Part shown: positions 20,672-31,671 of the stretch, one piece after another | Layout of the letters: each line of letters opens with the position of its first letter | How positions within the stretch are numbered: the first letter of the stretch is position 1 | DNA from: Candidatus Aminicenantota bacterium | GTDB taxonomy: Bacteria > Acidobacteriota > Aminicenantia > Aminicenantales > UBA4085 | Assembly: GCA_026393895.1 (NCBI GenBank) | Contig: JAPKZG010000096.1 | Location: forward strand, 1 to 64,000 | Reading direction: 5' to 3' | DNA: 64,000 nucleotides | The notes under the pieces: generated by a model | What the model was told of the DNA's origin: nothing | Database searches by the model: none | What the model saw: only the letters and a program-made list of their open reading frames with translations | Made by a program: the position numbers and the translations under genes

Positions 20672-22039
20672 ATTGTTCATTTTCTGTAAGTTCTGGACTG
20701 ACGTCCCGTACCTTCTCGCGATCGTCGAGAGCGTTTCTCCGCTTTTCACTTTATGCATGCCGTACTCGGGGGGAACGTATTTCGGAAGTGTGGGGAGCGC
20801 GGCCAGCAAACGCTCTCCGGTCCCGACGGGGACGCGGAGGTCGTAGGGCGTGTCGGGCGTGGATTGATAGCGGAGTTCGGGGTTGAGAAATTCGAGCTCG
20901 GACGCTTCCAGCCCCAGGGCGGCTGCAAAGACGCTCAATTTGGCCGGGTGATGGATCCGGACCGTGTCGAATTGAAGCGGCGGGTACGGTTCGGGCAGCG
21001 TCATCCCGTACTTATCCGGATTCTGGATGATCCGGACGACGGCGATGAAGCGGGGAACATAACGGGCCGTCTGGAAGGGAAGGCGCTGGAAGAGGTCCCA
21101 GAAATTGTCGAGATAGCTGATGTTCTGGGAGTTGATGATCCGCTGAACGTATCCTTCGCCGCAATTGTAAGCGGCTAGAGCGGTCGTCCAATCCCCGAAG
21201 AACGAGTGAAGGTATTCCAGGTACTTGATCGCGGCGATGGTCGATTTGTACGGATCCCGCCGCTCGTCGACGAATTTGTCCTGGTTCAAATCATAATTCA
21301 GCCCGGTGGTCCGGATGAACTGCCAGATCCCGAGCGCCCGGGCCGAGGATAAAGCCAGCGGCTTGAACATGCTTTCGACGATCGGGAGCCAGACCAGGTC
21401 TTCCGGAAGGCCCGCCTTCCGGAGCTCCCCGACGATCCAATCCTTGTAGAATCCGGCGCGCCGGTAGCCTTCCTCGAAGGCCTGCCGCTCGGGGCCGATA
21501 AACGAGTGGATCTCCCGGAGAACCCATTCGTTCTCCGTCAGGGGAATCGATTTGTGATTTTCCACGGTCGGGTTGCGGCGGGCGGCGTTGATTTCCTGGA
21601 TGCGCTGGGCGATCAACAACCGGAGGTTGTCTTTTTCCTGAATCAGCGGCGAATCGGCGGCGATGGGAAGCCGGATCAACATCCCGTAGGCCTCGTCCAG
21701 GAAGTTGACGGCGCCTTCGAAGTCGCCCCGTTCCCGGGCCGCCTTGGCCTCTTCATAGACGCCCAGGGCGTCTTCGATCGAGATGGCGGCGTCGTCGGCA
21801 GCTTGGCCGTTGACCAGGACCCCGTTGGCGGCCAGTTTTTTCTCTTCGACGGGAATGACCGTTTTCTCGGGGACCTTGATGACCTCGACCGCGGGATTCG
21901 CCGCCGGCGGTTCTACCGCCGGAGCGGAGGCGCGGGTTTCGGGTTGAGGTTGGATGACCGGTTTATTTTTTGAGCAATCCAGGAGGGAAAGACAACCGGC
22001 GAGGAGGATGTATATTAAGACGAGTTTTGATGATTTCAT
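20615..22039 (-). CDS. Membrane-bound lytic transglycosylase D-like (SLT + LysM)
   Basis: LPIVESMFKPLALSSARALGIWQFIRTTGLNYDL...AAYNCGEGYVQRIINS; C-term LysM HKVKSGETLSTIARRYGTSVQNLQKMN. Confidence 0.92.
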   Translation of the reverse strand: MKSSKLVLIYILLAGCLSLLDCSKNKPVIQPQPETRASAPAVEPPAANPAVEVIKVPEKTVIPVEEKKLAANGVLVNGQAADDAAISIEDALGVYEEAKAARERGDFEGAVNFLDEAYGMLIRLPIAADSPLIQEKDNLRLLIAQRIQEINAARRNPTVENHKSIPLTENEWVLREIHSFIGPERQAFEEGYRRAGFYKDWIVGELRKAGLPEDLVWLPIVESMFKPLALSSARALGIWQFIRTTGLNYDLNQDKFVDERRDPYKSTIAAIKYLEYLHSFFGDWTTALAAYNCGEGYVQRIINSQNISYLDNFWDLFQRLPFQTARYVPRFIAVVRIIQNPDKYGMTLPEPYPPLQFDTVRIHHPAKLSVFAAALGLEASELEFLNPELRYQSTPDTPYDLRVPVGTGERLLAALPTLPKYVPPEYGMHKVKSGETLSTIARRYGTSVQNLQKMNNLRGSLIRTGQTLRIPTRG

Positions 22040-22247
22040 AATGACGAAAAATTCTTATAACACGCGGCCGGAAGGGAGTCAACCTGAAGAGAAGGCCAAA
22101 GTTCCCCCATTTTTTGCTTTCCAGATCAAAATTCATGTAACATTAAGAAAATTCAGAGATTAGCCAAATTTATCCACGTTTATTGGGGTAAGTCCTGGAA
22201 GGGAAGGATGGAAGGGAGGACCCCGCGACGCTTTTCCCCCGCCAAAC

Positions 22248-24026
22248 TTAAAAAGCGAACCCGAGGCCGAGGCCGACGGCGCGCGGCGCTTCGGGCAAGC
22301 CGGGGATTTTTTCGACCCGCTGGTTGAAAAGATTTTGCAGGTCGGCGAAGATCTCGAAGCGTCCCATCGTTCGGCGCAGGCGGCCGCCGAGATACGGCCG
22401 AACCCGGCCCGATGTCTCCTCCCGCTCGATTTTCAGGGCGACGGATCCCGACCAAACGCCCGATTCTCCCAAGGCGATCAGCGAGAGGCAGTGGTCGGGG
22501 AAATAATAATGGTATTTCAGAGCCGCCGCCTCCGGCCCGGCGACAAACCGGGTTTTCTGATAGGTATACAGGACCCGGGCTTGGAATTTTCCCTTTCGGA
22601 TCTCTCCGTGGAGATCGATCCCGCCGAAAGATCCGCCGCAGATGTTCGCCGCTTTCCAGATTTCCCCGTTCAACGGCCGGGTCCAATCGATCAAATCCCG
22701 GGTTCGGTTGGAAAAAAGACGGCATCCCCAGGACAGCGCTCCCAGAATTCCCCCGGCCGATAACGAAGCCGAATCCGTCCGCTCGGGTTTCAGCGAAGAG
22801 TCGGAGAGGTGAATCGGGTCGGCGTAGTACAGCTCGGTATAGGTGGGGACGCGGTAGGTCCGCGAGACCGATCCGGCAAGGCGGACATTCGTACCCCACG
22901 AACGTCCCAGGACAAGCGATCCTCCCCAGCCCCGGTAATCGCCGAATCCCGCGTCGATGCCCGCCCGCCACGACCAGTCTCCGGCTTCCCTCCCGGCCGC
23001 GGCCCGGAAGGAATGAAACAGCCGCCGATGCCGGCCCAGCGCCGGGACGGAAAGCCCCGCCCGGATTCCGCCGCTTTCGATTTCATCCCAGGTCGATACG
23101 ATCCCGGCGGAATAATCGAAAGCCCGGCCGGTTCCCCTTATCGAAGCTTCGGCCGAGGCCTGGCGGGTGTCGTGGAGATTCCGGTATTTTTCGGGATCCC
23201 GCCGGTCGAGGCGAAAATCGTCCCGTGACGCCTGGCCGGAAATTTGAAAATTTCCCATGAGACTTGCGGACAGTCGCGTTCCACCGGATAATGCCCCCAG
23301 AAAGCGGGAGACTTCTTCGGCCGACGGGTACGGTCCATAAAAATTCGCCGCGCCGAACCGGGCCCCGACAAATCCGGCCTGAACATCCAAGAAGGAGGCT
23401 AGGCCAGTTAACCGTCCTCCGGCCCGGGCGAAGGCCCTCCGGCCGTCGAGGCCGTCGGCGTATCCGGCCGTATCCGTGAAGCCTGCCGCCGCCCGGAGCG
23501 TTTCCGAGCCGGCCGAGGCGGAGACGTCGGTCGTCCGGAAACTCGATCGTCGAAGGCTCAGGCGGTTTCCGGCGGCGGTGATGATGTTCACCTGGCCGCC
23601 GCCCCCGGACGTCCCGAACCTGGAGGAAAATCCTCCCCGGAGAACCTCGATCCGGGCAATATCGTCCGCGGCGACGGGGAGGAGAAAGTTATGGTGGCCG
23701 GTCTGGGCGTTGGCGACCGGAATCCCGTCGACCAGGACGGCGATCTGCTCCTGGTTGAATCCCTGCATTTGAGGATCGGCTTGAAACATGCCCCGGACGG
23801 TGAAATTCATATTGGCGGCCAGGGCGACGAGTTCGGCGATTTGAACGGCCGGGAGACGCCGCAGGACTTCGCCCTCGATGACGATCATGTCGCGCCGGGG
23901 GTCTTCCCGGAACGGAATCTTCATCCCGAGGACCTCGATTTCGTGCCGGTCCTGGCCCGCTCCGGCGAGTTGGGTCGTCCGGAATGTGATAGCGAATATG
24001 ATAAGGATTGCCCGGAGTTTGTTCAT
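22248..24026 (-). CDS. TonB-dependent receptor (BtuB-like)
   Basis: Plug domain AVLVDGIPVANAQTGHHNFLLPVAADDIARIEVLRGGFSSRFGTSGGGGQVNIIT; barrel ending in FAF. Confidence 0.9.
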   Translation of the reverse strand: MNKLRAILIIFAITFRTTQLAGAGQDRHEIEVLGMKIPFREDPRRDMIVIEGEVLRRLPAVQIAELVALAANMNFTVRGMFQADPQMQGFNQEQIAVLVDGIPVANAQTGHHNFLLPVAADDIARIEVLRGGFSSRFGTSGGGGQVNIITAAGNRLSLRRSSFRTTDVSASAGSETLRAAAGFTDTAGYADGLDGRRAFARAGGRLTGLASFLDVQAGFVGARFGAANFYGPYPSAEEVSRFLGALSGGTRLSASLMGNFQISGQASRDDFRLDRRDPEKYRNLHDTRQASAEASIRGTGRAFDYSAGIVSTWDEIESGGIRAGLSVPALGRHRRLFHSFRAAAGREAGDWSWRAGIDAGFGDYRGWGGSLVLGRSWGTNVRLAGSVSRTYRVPTYTELYYADPIHLSDSSLKPERTDSASLSAGGILGALSWGCRLFSNRTRDLIDWTRPLNGEIWKAANICGGSFGGIDLHGEIRKGKFQARVLYTYQKTRFVAGPEAAALKYHYYFPDHCLSLIALGESGVWSGSVALKIEREETSGRVRPYLGGRLRRTMGRFEIFADLQNLFNQRVEKIPGLPEAPRAVGLGLGFAF

Positions 24027-24061
24027 CGGTTTTTCGGCGAAGAAAAAACGCGGCGCCCTGA

Positions 24062-25036
24062 TCAGCGTCCCCGCCTATGCCAGGCCCAGGCGGTTTCGAG
24101 GATCGTTCCCAGGTCGGAAAAACGGAGTTTCCACCCCAGAACGCGTTCCGCTTTTTCCTTGGAGGCCAGAAGGACGGGGGGATCGCCCTCGCGCCGCGGC
24201 TTCTCCTCCCGGGGAACGGGCCGGCCGGCGATTTTTTCCGCGGCGGCGACGACTTCCAGGACGGAATATCCCCGGTTCGTTCCCAGATTGATGATCTCGC
24301 TCCCGCCCCCCTCCAGAAGATGCCGGAGGGCGAGAACGTGGGCCGCGGCCAAGTCCGTGACGTGAATGTAATCGCGGATCGCCGTTCCGTCGGGCGTCGG
24401 AAAATCCGTTCCAAAAACGCTCAAGGCCGGTCCGTGTCCCGAGACGGCCCTGAGGACGTTAGGGATCAGGTGCGTTTCCGGATCGTGCCGTTCGCCGAGT
24501 TCTCCCTCCGGGTCCGCCCCGGCCGCGTTGAAGTAACGGAGGGAAACGTATCGGAGGCCGTAGGCCCGGTCATAATCCCGGAGGATCTCTTCAACCATCG
24601 CCTTCGTCCGGCCGTAGGGGTTGATCGGATCGACCGGATGGTCTTCTCGCAACGGCGTCTCCCGGGGGAGCCCGTAAACGGCCGCGCTCGAGCTGAAAAT
24701 AAACCCGCGGACGCCCGCCTCCAGCGTCGCTTCCAGCAGGTTCAACGCGGTCAGAAGGTTTTGAAGGTAGTATTTGCGGGGATTAACGTATGATTCTCCG
24801 ACCTGGATGAGGGAGGCAAAATGGAGGACGGCCGCGATATCCCCCGTTTTTAAAACGCGACCGATCGCTACCGGATCGCGCAGATCCCCCTCGACGAAAT
24901 CCGCGCCGCCGACGGCGTCCCGATGCCCGCTGGAGAGGTTGTCGAACACCACCGGCCGGAAACCGGCCCGGCGGAGCTCCTTGACCGTGTGGGACCCAAT
25001 GTAGCCGGCGCCTCCGGCGACCAGAACCGATTTCAT
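24062..25036 (-). CDS. galE: UDP-glucose 4-epimerase
   Basis: MKSVLVAGGAGYIGSHTVKELRRAG...FSSSAAVYGLP, YGRTK; internal start of the 522-aa ORF. Confidence 0.93.
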   Translation of the reverse strand: MKSVLVAGGAGYIGSHTVKELRRAGFRPVVFDNLSSGHRDAVGGADFVEGDLRDPVAIGRVLKTGDIAAVLHFASLIQVGESYVNPRKYYLQNLLTALNLLEATLEAGVRGFIFSSSAAVYGLPRETPLREDHPVDPINPYGRTKAMVEEILRDYDRAYGLRYVSLRYFNAAGADPEGELGERHDPETHLIPNVLRAVSGHGPALSVFGTDFPTPDGTAIRDYIHVTDLAAAHVLALRHLLEGGGSEIINLGTNRGYSVLEVVAAAEKIAGRPVPREEKPRREGDPPVLLASKEKAERVLGWKLRFSDLGTILETAWAWHRRGR

Positions 25037-26493
25037 GAGCGCTCCTTTGCCGGGTGTTCCGTCCGAACGAGCCGCCGGGCCGCATTCAAGGCGCCGGCCC
25101 GGGTGTCGAATTCGCCGTCGAGCTGGCGCCCGTAGAGTTCCTTGAGAAGTTTCCCCATCGCCGGGCCGGGAGCGACGTTCAGTTTCAGAAGATCCCGGCC
25201 CAGCACAAGCGGCCGGATCGTTTCCTTGGAGACGTTTTGGTCCCGCATGGCCTGGAGCAGCCAGCGGGCTTCGCGGTCGAGCCCGGCCGCCGGGCGATCG
25301 CTCCGCCCGGCGCGGTCCGCGGCGTCCAGGACGGCCGCGAGCTCGAATTCGCCGGCCGTGTCGGCGGCGAATCGGTTGAACGCTTTCTTGGTTAAAACTT
25401 CGCGGTTTTGCCAGAGTTCGGCGGCCCGATGGTGAGTCCGAATCAGCCGAAGAGCGAGCTCCCGGACATCGGCCCCGTTCCAGGAGTAGATTTTCAAACG
25501 GTCGAACGCCCGCAGCGCCAGCCGCTCTCCGGCTGTATCGTGCCCGGCGCTGGTGACGGCCATCCGGCCCCGTTTGTATTCCCAATGCGTCGTTTCCGCT
25601 TTCCCCGCGTCGTGAAACAGGGCGGCCCAAAGCAGGGCGGGCCTTTTGGCCGGGTCGATTCCGAGCTTTTCGGCCAGCCGCTTGGCCTGGTCCACGGTGA
25701 TTTTCGTATGGGCCCAGACCGTGTGGTGGCCGAAATCGTCTTTCTCGGGATGAAAGACGGAATCCTGGATGACCAGCGTCAGGGCGTAGAGTTCCGGAAG
25801 GAGCGGCCGGAGGGCGCCGAGCCGGAAAAGCTCTTCCAGGCCGCGCGAAGGCCGGGGCGAACAGAGAAGGATTTTATAGAGTTCTTCGGTCACGCGTTCG
25901 ACGCTGAGCCCGGAAAGATCGACCGTCCGGGCGACCGGATAAATTTCGGGATCGATTTCGAAACCGAGAACGGAGGCGAATCTCGCCGCGCGCAGGATCC
26001 GGAGCGGATCCTCGGGAAAGGCCGAGGAATTGGTCAGACGAAGGATTTTCTCCCGGATGTCCCGGCGGCCGTCGAACGGATCGATCAGGGCGCCGTCGGA
26101 AAGCCGCCAGGCGAGGCTGTTGCACCGGAAATCGCGGCGCCGGAGGTCCTCTTCGACGGGGAGCATAGGGTCGGATTGGGCCCGGATGTCCTTGTGGCCG
26201 CGGACGGTTTTCGCCGGCGCCCGGTCGGTCCGGGGGAGGGCGATGTCGACGGTCCTCCCGGCCCGGGTGAACTTGATGACGCCGAAGCTTTTGCCCACCA
26301 GGTCGACCTTGCCCTTCGGCTCCAGGATCCGGACGATTTCGTCCAGGGGCCGTCGGGCGACAAGAAGGTCCACTTCCTCGGAGGGTTTCCGGCGGAGAAT
26401 GTCCCGGACGAATCCGCCGACGGCGTAGACGTCGCCCCCGAAAAGCCGCACGTACAGGCCTCGGTCTCGGAAATCATGCGCGAGTTTAGGCAT
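25033..26493 (-). CDS. CCA tRNA nucleotidyltransferase/poly(A) polymerase family with HD domain
   Basis: YAVGGFVRDILRRKPSEEVDLLV, RRDFRCNSLAW, FHDAGKAETTHWEYKRG. Confidence 0.9.
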   Translation of the reverse strand: MPKLAHDFRDRGLYVRLFGGDVYAVGGFVRDILRRKPSEEVDLLVARRPLDEIVRILEPKGKVDLVGKSFGVIKFTRAGRTVDIALPRTDRAPAKTVRGHKDIRAQSDPMLPVEEDLRRRDFRCNSLAWRLSDGALIDPFDGRRDIREKILRLTNSSAFPEDPLRILRAARFASVLGFEIDPEIYPVARTVDLSGLSVERVTEELYKILLCSPRPSRGLEELFRLGALRPLLPELYALTLVIQDSVFHPEKDDFGHHTVWAHTKITVDQAKRLAEKLGIDPAKRPALLWAALFHDAGKAETTHWEYKRGRMAVTSAGHDTAGERLALRAFDRLKIYSWNGADVRELALRLIRTHHRAAELWQNREVLTKKAFNRFAADTAGEFELAAVLDAADRAGRSDRPAAGLDREARWLLQAMRDQNVSKETIRPLVLGRDLLKLNVAPGPAMGKLLKELYGRQLDGEFDTRAGALNAARRLVRTEHPAKERS

Positions 26494-26581
26494 CGGTTTC
26501 GAAAATCCCCGCTTATTATACCGGAAAACGCCATTCCGTCGATTTATGGTAGAATATTTTTCCCTTGTTACGGGAACGATC

Positions 26582-27412
26582 ATGAAAAAAACGGTCATCG
26601 CGGCGATGTTAGGGCTGCTTGCGGCCGCGCTCGCCTTAGGGGACAAACCGGACCCGGAGGTTCTCCTCCGCGAGAAACGGATCATCGATCCGTCTCCCGA
26701 AGGCCTCACCCTCGTCTTCCACCTGATTTTAAGAAATCCGTCCGACGCCCCCGTCCGCCTGACCCGCTACGATTACAAGGTCGTCATTGACGATACCGAG
26801 TATCTCAACCTCAAAGTTCAGCTCGACGATCCTCTCGGGATCGAAGCCGGAGATGAAATCGTGATCGGCCTTCCGGTTAAGCTGAATTACGGGAATCTCT
26901 TCCCGGCGGCGCCGGGCTTGGAGGACAAGGATCTCGCTGTTTGTTATGTCGCGGGAGGAATGACCTTTCAGGATGAAAAGCGGCGGGACAAGCGCGTCCC
27001 GGTCGCGTTTTCGGGAGATTTCCCGGTTTACCGGGGTTTGGAATTCGTCCCCGTCCCCGTCGAAGTGAAGACCCTGACCATCGGAGGGGCGGAAATCACG
27101 GCGGGGTTCGCGATCAGAAATCCCAACGGTTTCTCGTTTTCCCTGGATCGGTTGACCTATTCCCTGGAATTGGCCGGATATTCAGCGATCAAGGGCGAAA
27201 CCGGCACCGGGACGAGAATCGCGGCCCGGGGCGAAAAAATCTTTACGTTTCCGCTGATTCTCGACTTTTTCGAGACCGGAGGTTCGGTGGCCGACGGCTT
27301 GAACGAATCGGTTCTGGACGTGCGGGTGTCGGGCGAATCCGAGGTCACGACGCCCTGGGGCCGCTGGGTCATTGCCTTCGACCGGACCGTCAAGACTGCC
27401 GTTCGAAAATAA
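26582..27412 (+). CDS. LEA type 2 / WHy-domain secreted protein
   Basis: Signal peptide MKKTVIAAMLGLLAAALALG; two LEA2-like repeats (LILRNPSDAPVRLTRYDYKVVID; FAIRNPNGFSFSLDRLTYSLEL). Confidence 0.7.
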   Translation: MKKTVIAAMLGLLAAALALGDKPDPEVLLREKRIIDPSPEGLTLVFHLILRNPSDAPVRLTRYDYKVVIDDTEYLNLKVQLDDPLGIEAGDEIVIGLPVKLNYGNLFPAAPGLEDKDLAVCYVAGGMTFQDEKRRDKRVPVAFSGDFPVYRGLEFVPVPVEVKTLTIGGAEITAGFAIRNPNGFSFSLDRLTYSLELAGYSAIKGETGTGTRIAARGEKIFTFPLILDFFETGGSVADGLNESVLDVRVSGESEVTTPWGRWVIAFDRTVKTAVRK

Positions 27413-27548
27413 CGTCCCGCCCGCGGGTCCCGGAAAAAGAAAGAGGACAACTGACCTTTTTTCGCCACAACCGGACGGCTCGCTCCCGGGGAAAGCCGAA
27501 TGGCACGGATTTTGCTATTGTTTTGGGTGTTGAAGTAGGAGAACGACG

Positions 27549-28316
27549 ATGAAAAAAAGATTATTGATCGCGATTCTGGTTTTCGGGCTCGCGGCCGGAG
27601 CGGCTTCGGCCAATGTCCTGACGATCAGGATGAATTATTTCGTCCCCCGCCTGACGACGGGGAATTTCTGGGACATCGAGTTTGAGAACATGCAGTTTAA
27701 AAAGACGACGTTCCAGGACGTGTCCCTCGGCATCCAATACGAAGCCTTCGTCAGCCGGGATTTCAGTTTGGTCATCGGCCTCGATATCTTCAAGAAAAGC
27801 AAAGGGGCGTATTACAAGGATTGGGTCGGATATGAACTCGAGGACGGCGACTATGCCTTCCCGGCGGATGAATTTAGGGGCGATTTCGTCCCCTCCCACT
27901 CGCTCACGTATTCGGTCGCGCCCCTTCAGGCGTCCATCAAATGGACGCCGTTCGGCCGGCGGGGGAACGTGATTCCCTATATCGGCGGTGGCGTTAATGC
28001 GACGTTCTGGAACGTGCGGATACAGGGCGACCAGATCTTTTTCAAAGACGAATATATCTATGAGGATCAATTCGGCCAGGTTTTGGTCTACCCGATCTAC
28101 AAAGTCGACGCCAGAGAGAGCGACGGCCTCGGCCGCGTTTCGTTCGGCTGGCAGGCGTTCGGCGGGTTGATGATTCCCGTCGGCCGCCGGATGACCATCG
28201 ACGTCGGCGGCCAGTACTTTTCCTGTCCGGCGGAATTCACCAACGCCTTCGAAGGGTTCCAACCGATCGACGTCGGCGGGTACCAGTTTTCTCTCGGGGT
28301 CAATTACTGGTTCTAA
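27549..28316 (+). CDS. Outer-membrane beta-barrel protein
   Basis: Signal peptide; GVNYWF C-terminus; beta pattern. Confidence 0.75.
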   Translation: MKKRLLIAILVFGLAAGAASANVLTIRMNYFVPRLTTGNFWDIEFENMQFKKTTFQDVSLGIQYEAFVSRDFSLVIGLDIFKKSKGAYYKDWVGYELEDGDYAFPADEFRGDFVPSHSLTYSVAPLQASIKWTPFGRRGNVIPYIGGGVNATFWNVRIQGDQIFFKDEYIYEDQFGQVLVYPIYKVDARESDGLGRVSFGWQAFGGLMIPVGRRMTIDVGGQYFSCPAEFTNAFEGFQPIDVGGYQFSLGVNYWF

Positions 28317-28476
28317 GAGGCCGTCTCGGCGGACCGGCCTCCGCCGGATCACCCGGCTTTCCCTTCGTCCCGGTCCGGGCCGGGTCGCGTCTGGAATTTT
28401 CCGGTTTCGAAAATTCGAAAAAAAGAGTGGAAAATTCGCGCGAAATAGAGCATAATCCTGCGAAGGAAAAGTATTG

Positions 28477-29112
28477 ATGTCTTTCCGTGTCGTTCGAATC
28501 AACCCGAAGAAATATGATCTGGAGCCCGTGCGAAAAATCCGCGATGATATTCTTGCCGGCGGGATCGTCATTTTCCCGACGGAAACGTTTTACGGATTGG
28601 GGGCGAACGCTTTTTCCCCGGACGGCGTGCGGGAAGTGTACGCCTTCAAGGAGCGCGATAAGGGAAAACCGCTGCCCATCGTGGCCGCGGACGCGGAATC
28701 GGTTCTGTCCTATAGCGAACATCTCCCCCGGGTCTTCTTCGATCTGATCCGGCAGTTCTGGCCGGGTCCTCTAACGCTCGTCGTCCACGCCCGCCCTCTG
28801 TTTCCGCCGAAAATGCTGGGGCCGAACAACACGATCGCCGTCCGCGTTCCGGGGATGGCCTGGCTGAGGGATTTTCTGAAGGATCTGGGCGTTCCCCTGA
28901 CGTCTACGAGCGCCAATCGGTCGGGCCATGGAGAAATCGCCGATCCGTTCAAAATCTTCCGGGATTTTGAGGATCGAAACGTGACGATCATCGACGCCGG
29001 CCGGACGACCTGCGGGTTGTCGAGCACGATCGTCGATGTGACTTCGAACCCGCCGAAAATTCTCCGCGAAGGCGCGATCCCGACCGAGTGCGTCGCGCCG
29101 TTTCTGTTCTGA
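28477..29112 (+). CDS. L-threonylcarbamoyladenylate synthase (Sua5/YciO/YrdC)
   Basis: GGIVIFPTETFYGLGANAFSPDGVREVYAFKERDKGKPLP...LTSTSANRSGHGE. Confidence 0.93.
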   Translation: MSFRVVRINPKKYDLEPVRKIRDDILAGGIVIFPTETFYGLGANAFSPDGVREVYAFKERDKGKPLPIVAADAESVLSYSEHLPRVFFDLIRQFWPGPLTLVVHARPLFPPKMLGPNNTIAVRVPGMAWLRDFLKDLGVPLTSTSANRSGHGEIADPFKIFRDFEDRNVTIIDAGRTTCGLSSTIVDVTSNPPKILREGAIPTECVAPFLF

Positions 29113-29119
29113 TCCCCGC

Positions 29120-31072
29120 CTACTTCACCTTCGCCCCGGTCGGGACGTCCGCTTCAAAAAAGGGAATGGCCGACTTGTCGCCGGAAACAGCCGCAAGAAG
29201 CATGCCCTGCGATTCAACGCCGCGGATGACTGCGGGCTTGAGGTTCACGATGACGATGAATTTTTTCCCCACCAGCTGCTCGGGCGCGTAGGTTTCGGCC
29301 ACGCCGGCCACGATCTGCCGCTGTTCCGTCCCCAGGTCGATTTTGAGTTTCAGGAGTTTTTTGGCGCCCTCGACCTTGACCGCTTCGAGAACGTGGGCGA
29401 CACGCAGTTCCAATTTGGCGAATTCGTCGTAGGTGATGATGTTTTGATCGACAGATGGGGTTTTGGGTTCGTCCATGGGTTGTTCCTTTGAAGTCCCGGG
29501 TTCTTCGGCTAAAAACGCCTTTAAGTCCACGCGCGGAAACAGCGGCGTCGGTTCCTTGAGGATATGCCCGATATCCAGGCCGGCGAAGGCCAGATCGTCG
29601 AACCGGACATCCTGGACCGAGCCGCTTTCCCCGAGAAATTCCCACATCTTTTGGGCCGAACCGGGCATAACCGGGGCGATCAGCGCAGCCACGCCCCGGA
29701 GGGACGCCGCCGCCTGATAAAGCACGCGGGCCAGCCGCGGCCGCAGGGCCGGATCTTTGTGAAGTTTCCACGGGGCGTTGTCGGCCAGATATTTGTTAAC
29801 CGTCGTGATGAAGGCCCAGATTTCCTCCAGGGCCTTGTTCAGGGCGTAGGAATCGTATTGGGCGACCGCCCATTTCTTCATTTCCTCAAAGGCCTTCCGG
29901 ATCTCCGCGTCGGCCGGGTTCTCCGCGGCGGGCGGGGGGATCTTCCCCTGGAAATAATTGCGGATCATGGTCAGCGCCCGGCTGACGAGGTTGCCCAGAT
30001 CGTTGGCCAGGTCGGAATTGACCCGGTGGATGAACCCCTCATGGCTGAAATTTCCGTCCAGCCCGATCGGAACTTCCCGCAGGAGGAAATACCGGAGCGG
30101 ATCGGGGCCCATCGCCCGGATGAGAACATACGGGTCCAGCACGTTGCCCTTCGACTTGGACATCTTGGCTTCGTCCTTCATCCACCAGCCGTGGCCGAAG
30201 ACGCATTCGGGAAGCGGCAACCTCGAGGCCATGAGGAAGGCCGGCCAGAACACGGCGTGGAAGCGGAGGATATCCTTGCCGATCAGGTGGACCGAAGCCG
30301 GCCAGAATTTTTCGAACAGAGCCGGGTCCCGGTCGTAACCGATTCCGGTCACGTAATTGTGCAGGGCGTCGAACCAGACGTAAATCGTGTGGGCCGGGTC
30401 GCCGGGGACCGGGACACCCCACTTGACCGTCGTCCGGGTGATGCTCAGGTCTTTGAGCCCGCCGCGGACGAAACTCGTGACTTCGTTCATCCGGCTTTGA
30501 GGACGGACGAACTGCGGATGGGTCCGGTAATGATCGAGCAGTTTCTGCTGATAGGCGGAAAGCCGGAAGAAATACGTTTCCTCGGAAACGACCTGGGCTT
30601 TCCGGCCGCAATCCGGGCAGGTTTTCGTCCCGTCCTTGTCGAGGGCCACGTCCTCGGTGAGGAAGTTCTCGTCCGAAACGCAGTACCAGCCCTTATATTC
30701 GCCTTTGTAGATGTCGCCCCGGTCGAGAAGGATTTTAAAGAGCTTCTGAACTCCTTTCTCGTGGATGTCCATGGTCGTCCGGATGAAGAAATCCGGCTCG
30801 CAGTCGAGGGCTTTCCAGAGGTCGAAAAACCGGACGACGACCTTGTCCGCCCAGGCGCGCGGGTCGACGCCGTGCGCGGTGGCCGCTTTCTCCACCTTCT
30901 GGCCGTGTTCGTCCGTGCCGGTGAGGAAGAAGACGTCCCGGCCGTTCATTTTCATAAACCGGGCCAGGGTGTCGGCGATGATCGTCGTATAGGCGTGGCC
31001 GATGTGGGGGACATCGTTGACGTAGTAAATCGGCGTCGTGACGTAAAACGGAGGCTTAGACTTCTTTGCCAC
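29120..31072 (-). CDS. metG: Methionyl-tRNA synthetase with C-terminal tRNA-binding domain
   Basis: [33 protein letters not shown]-term tRNA_bind [34 protein letters not shown]. Confidence 0.97.
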   Translation of the reverse strand: MAKKSKPPFYVTTPIYYVNDVPHIGHAYTTIIADTLARFMKMNGRDVFFLTGTDEHGQKVEKAATAHGVDPRAWADKVVVRFFDLWKALDCEPDFFIRTTMDIHEKGVQKLFKILLDRGDIYKGEYKGWYCVSDENFLTEDVALDKDGTKTCPDCGRKAQVVSEETYFFRLSAYQQKLLDHYRTHPQFVRPQSRMNEVTSFVRGGLKDLSITRTTVKWGVPVPGDPAHTIYVWFDALHNYVTGIGYDRDPALFEKFWPASVHLIGKDILRFHAVFWPAFLMASRLPLPECVFGHGWWMKDEAKMSKSKGNVLDPYVLIRAMGPDPLRYFLLREVPIGLDGNFSHEGFIHRVNSDLANDLGNLVSRALTMIRNYFQGKIPPPAAENPADAEIRKAFEEMKKWAVAQYDSYALNKALEEIWAFITTVNKYLADNAPWKLHKDPALRPRLARVLYQAAASLRGVAALIAPVMPGSAQKMWEFLGESGSVQDVRFDDLAFAGLDIGHILKEPTPLFPRVDLKAFLAEEPGTSKEQPMDEPKTPSVDQNIITYDEFAKLELRVAHVLEAVKVEGAKKLLKLKIDLGTEQRQIVAGVAETYAPEQLVGKKFIVIVNLKPAVIRGVESQGMLLAAVSGDKSAIPFFEADVPTGAKVK

Positions 31073-31664
31073 TGGATAATCCTCCCCGGATCAGGGAAAT
31101 GGCTTCGAGGCGGGTCACGGAACGGGTCCGGAACATCCCGCGCACGGCCGAAGTGACGGTGATGGCTTTGGGCTTTTTAGCTCCGCGCATGGATACGCAC
31201 ATGTGCTCGGCCTCGATCACGACGATGACCCCAAGCGGGTCCAGGTGTTCCATGATGATGTCGGCGACCTGCTTGGTCAGCCGCTCCTGGACCTGGAGAC
31301 GGCGGGACAGCGTTTCTACCACCCGGGCGATTTTTGAGAGGCCGACGATCCGGCCGCCTTTGGGGATGTAGGCGACGTGGGCGACCCCGGCGAACGGGAG
31401 CATGTGATGCTCGCACATCGAATAGAGGGGAATGTTCTTGATCAGCACCATCTCGTCGTGCTTTTCCTCGTGAACGGCCCGGAGATGAGTTTCGGGGTTT
31501 TCCTGGAGGCCGCCGAGGATTTCGGCGTACATCCGGGCGACCCGCTGGGGTGTGCCCCGCAGGTCCGGCCGGTTCGGGTCTTCGCCCACGCCCTCGAGAA
31601 TCAAACGGACGCCGCGTTCGATTTTTCGGAGGTCCATCCCCTTGGTTTTGGGTTTCGGTGTCAT
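31056..31664 (-). CDS. folE: GTP cyclohydrolase I
   Basis: [51 protein letters not shown]. Confidence 0.96.
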   Translation of the reverse strand: MTPKPKTKGMDLRKIERGVRLILEGVGEDPNRPDLRGTPQRVARMYAEILGGLQENPETHLRAVHEEKHDEMVLIKNIPLYSMCEHHMLPFAGVAHVAYIPKGGRIVGLSKIARVVETLSRRLQVQERLTKQVADIIMEHLDPLGVIVVIEAEHMCVSMRGAKKPKAITVTSAVRGMFRTRSVTRLEAISLIRGGLSSGKEV

Positions 31665-31671
31665 GGGGGTT

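Noticed and set aside
22412-23260. Long plus-strand ORF inside the TonB receptor gene
   Set aside because: Arg/Pro/Gly-rich low-complexity translation, antisense to a clear TonB-dependent receptor.
25408-26790. 460-aa plus-strand ORF opposite the CCA-enzyme gene
   Set aside because: Antisense shadow of a well-supported HD-domain nucleotidyltransferase.
29564-31156. 530-aa plus-strand ORF opposite metG
   Set aside because: Antisense shadow of metG; composition typical of spurious GC-rich ORFs.
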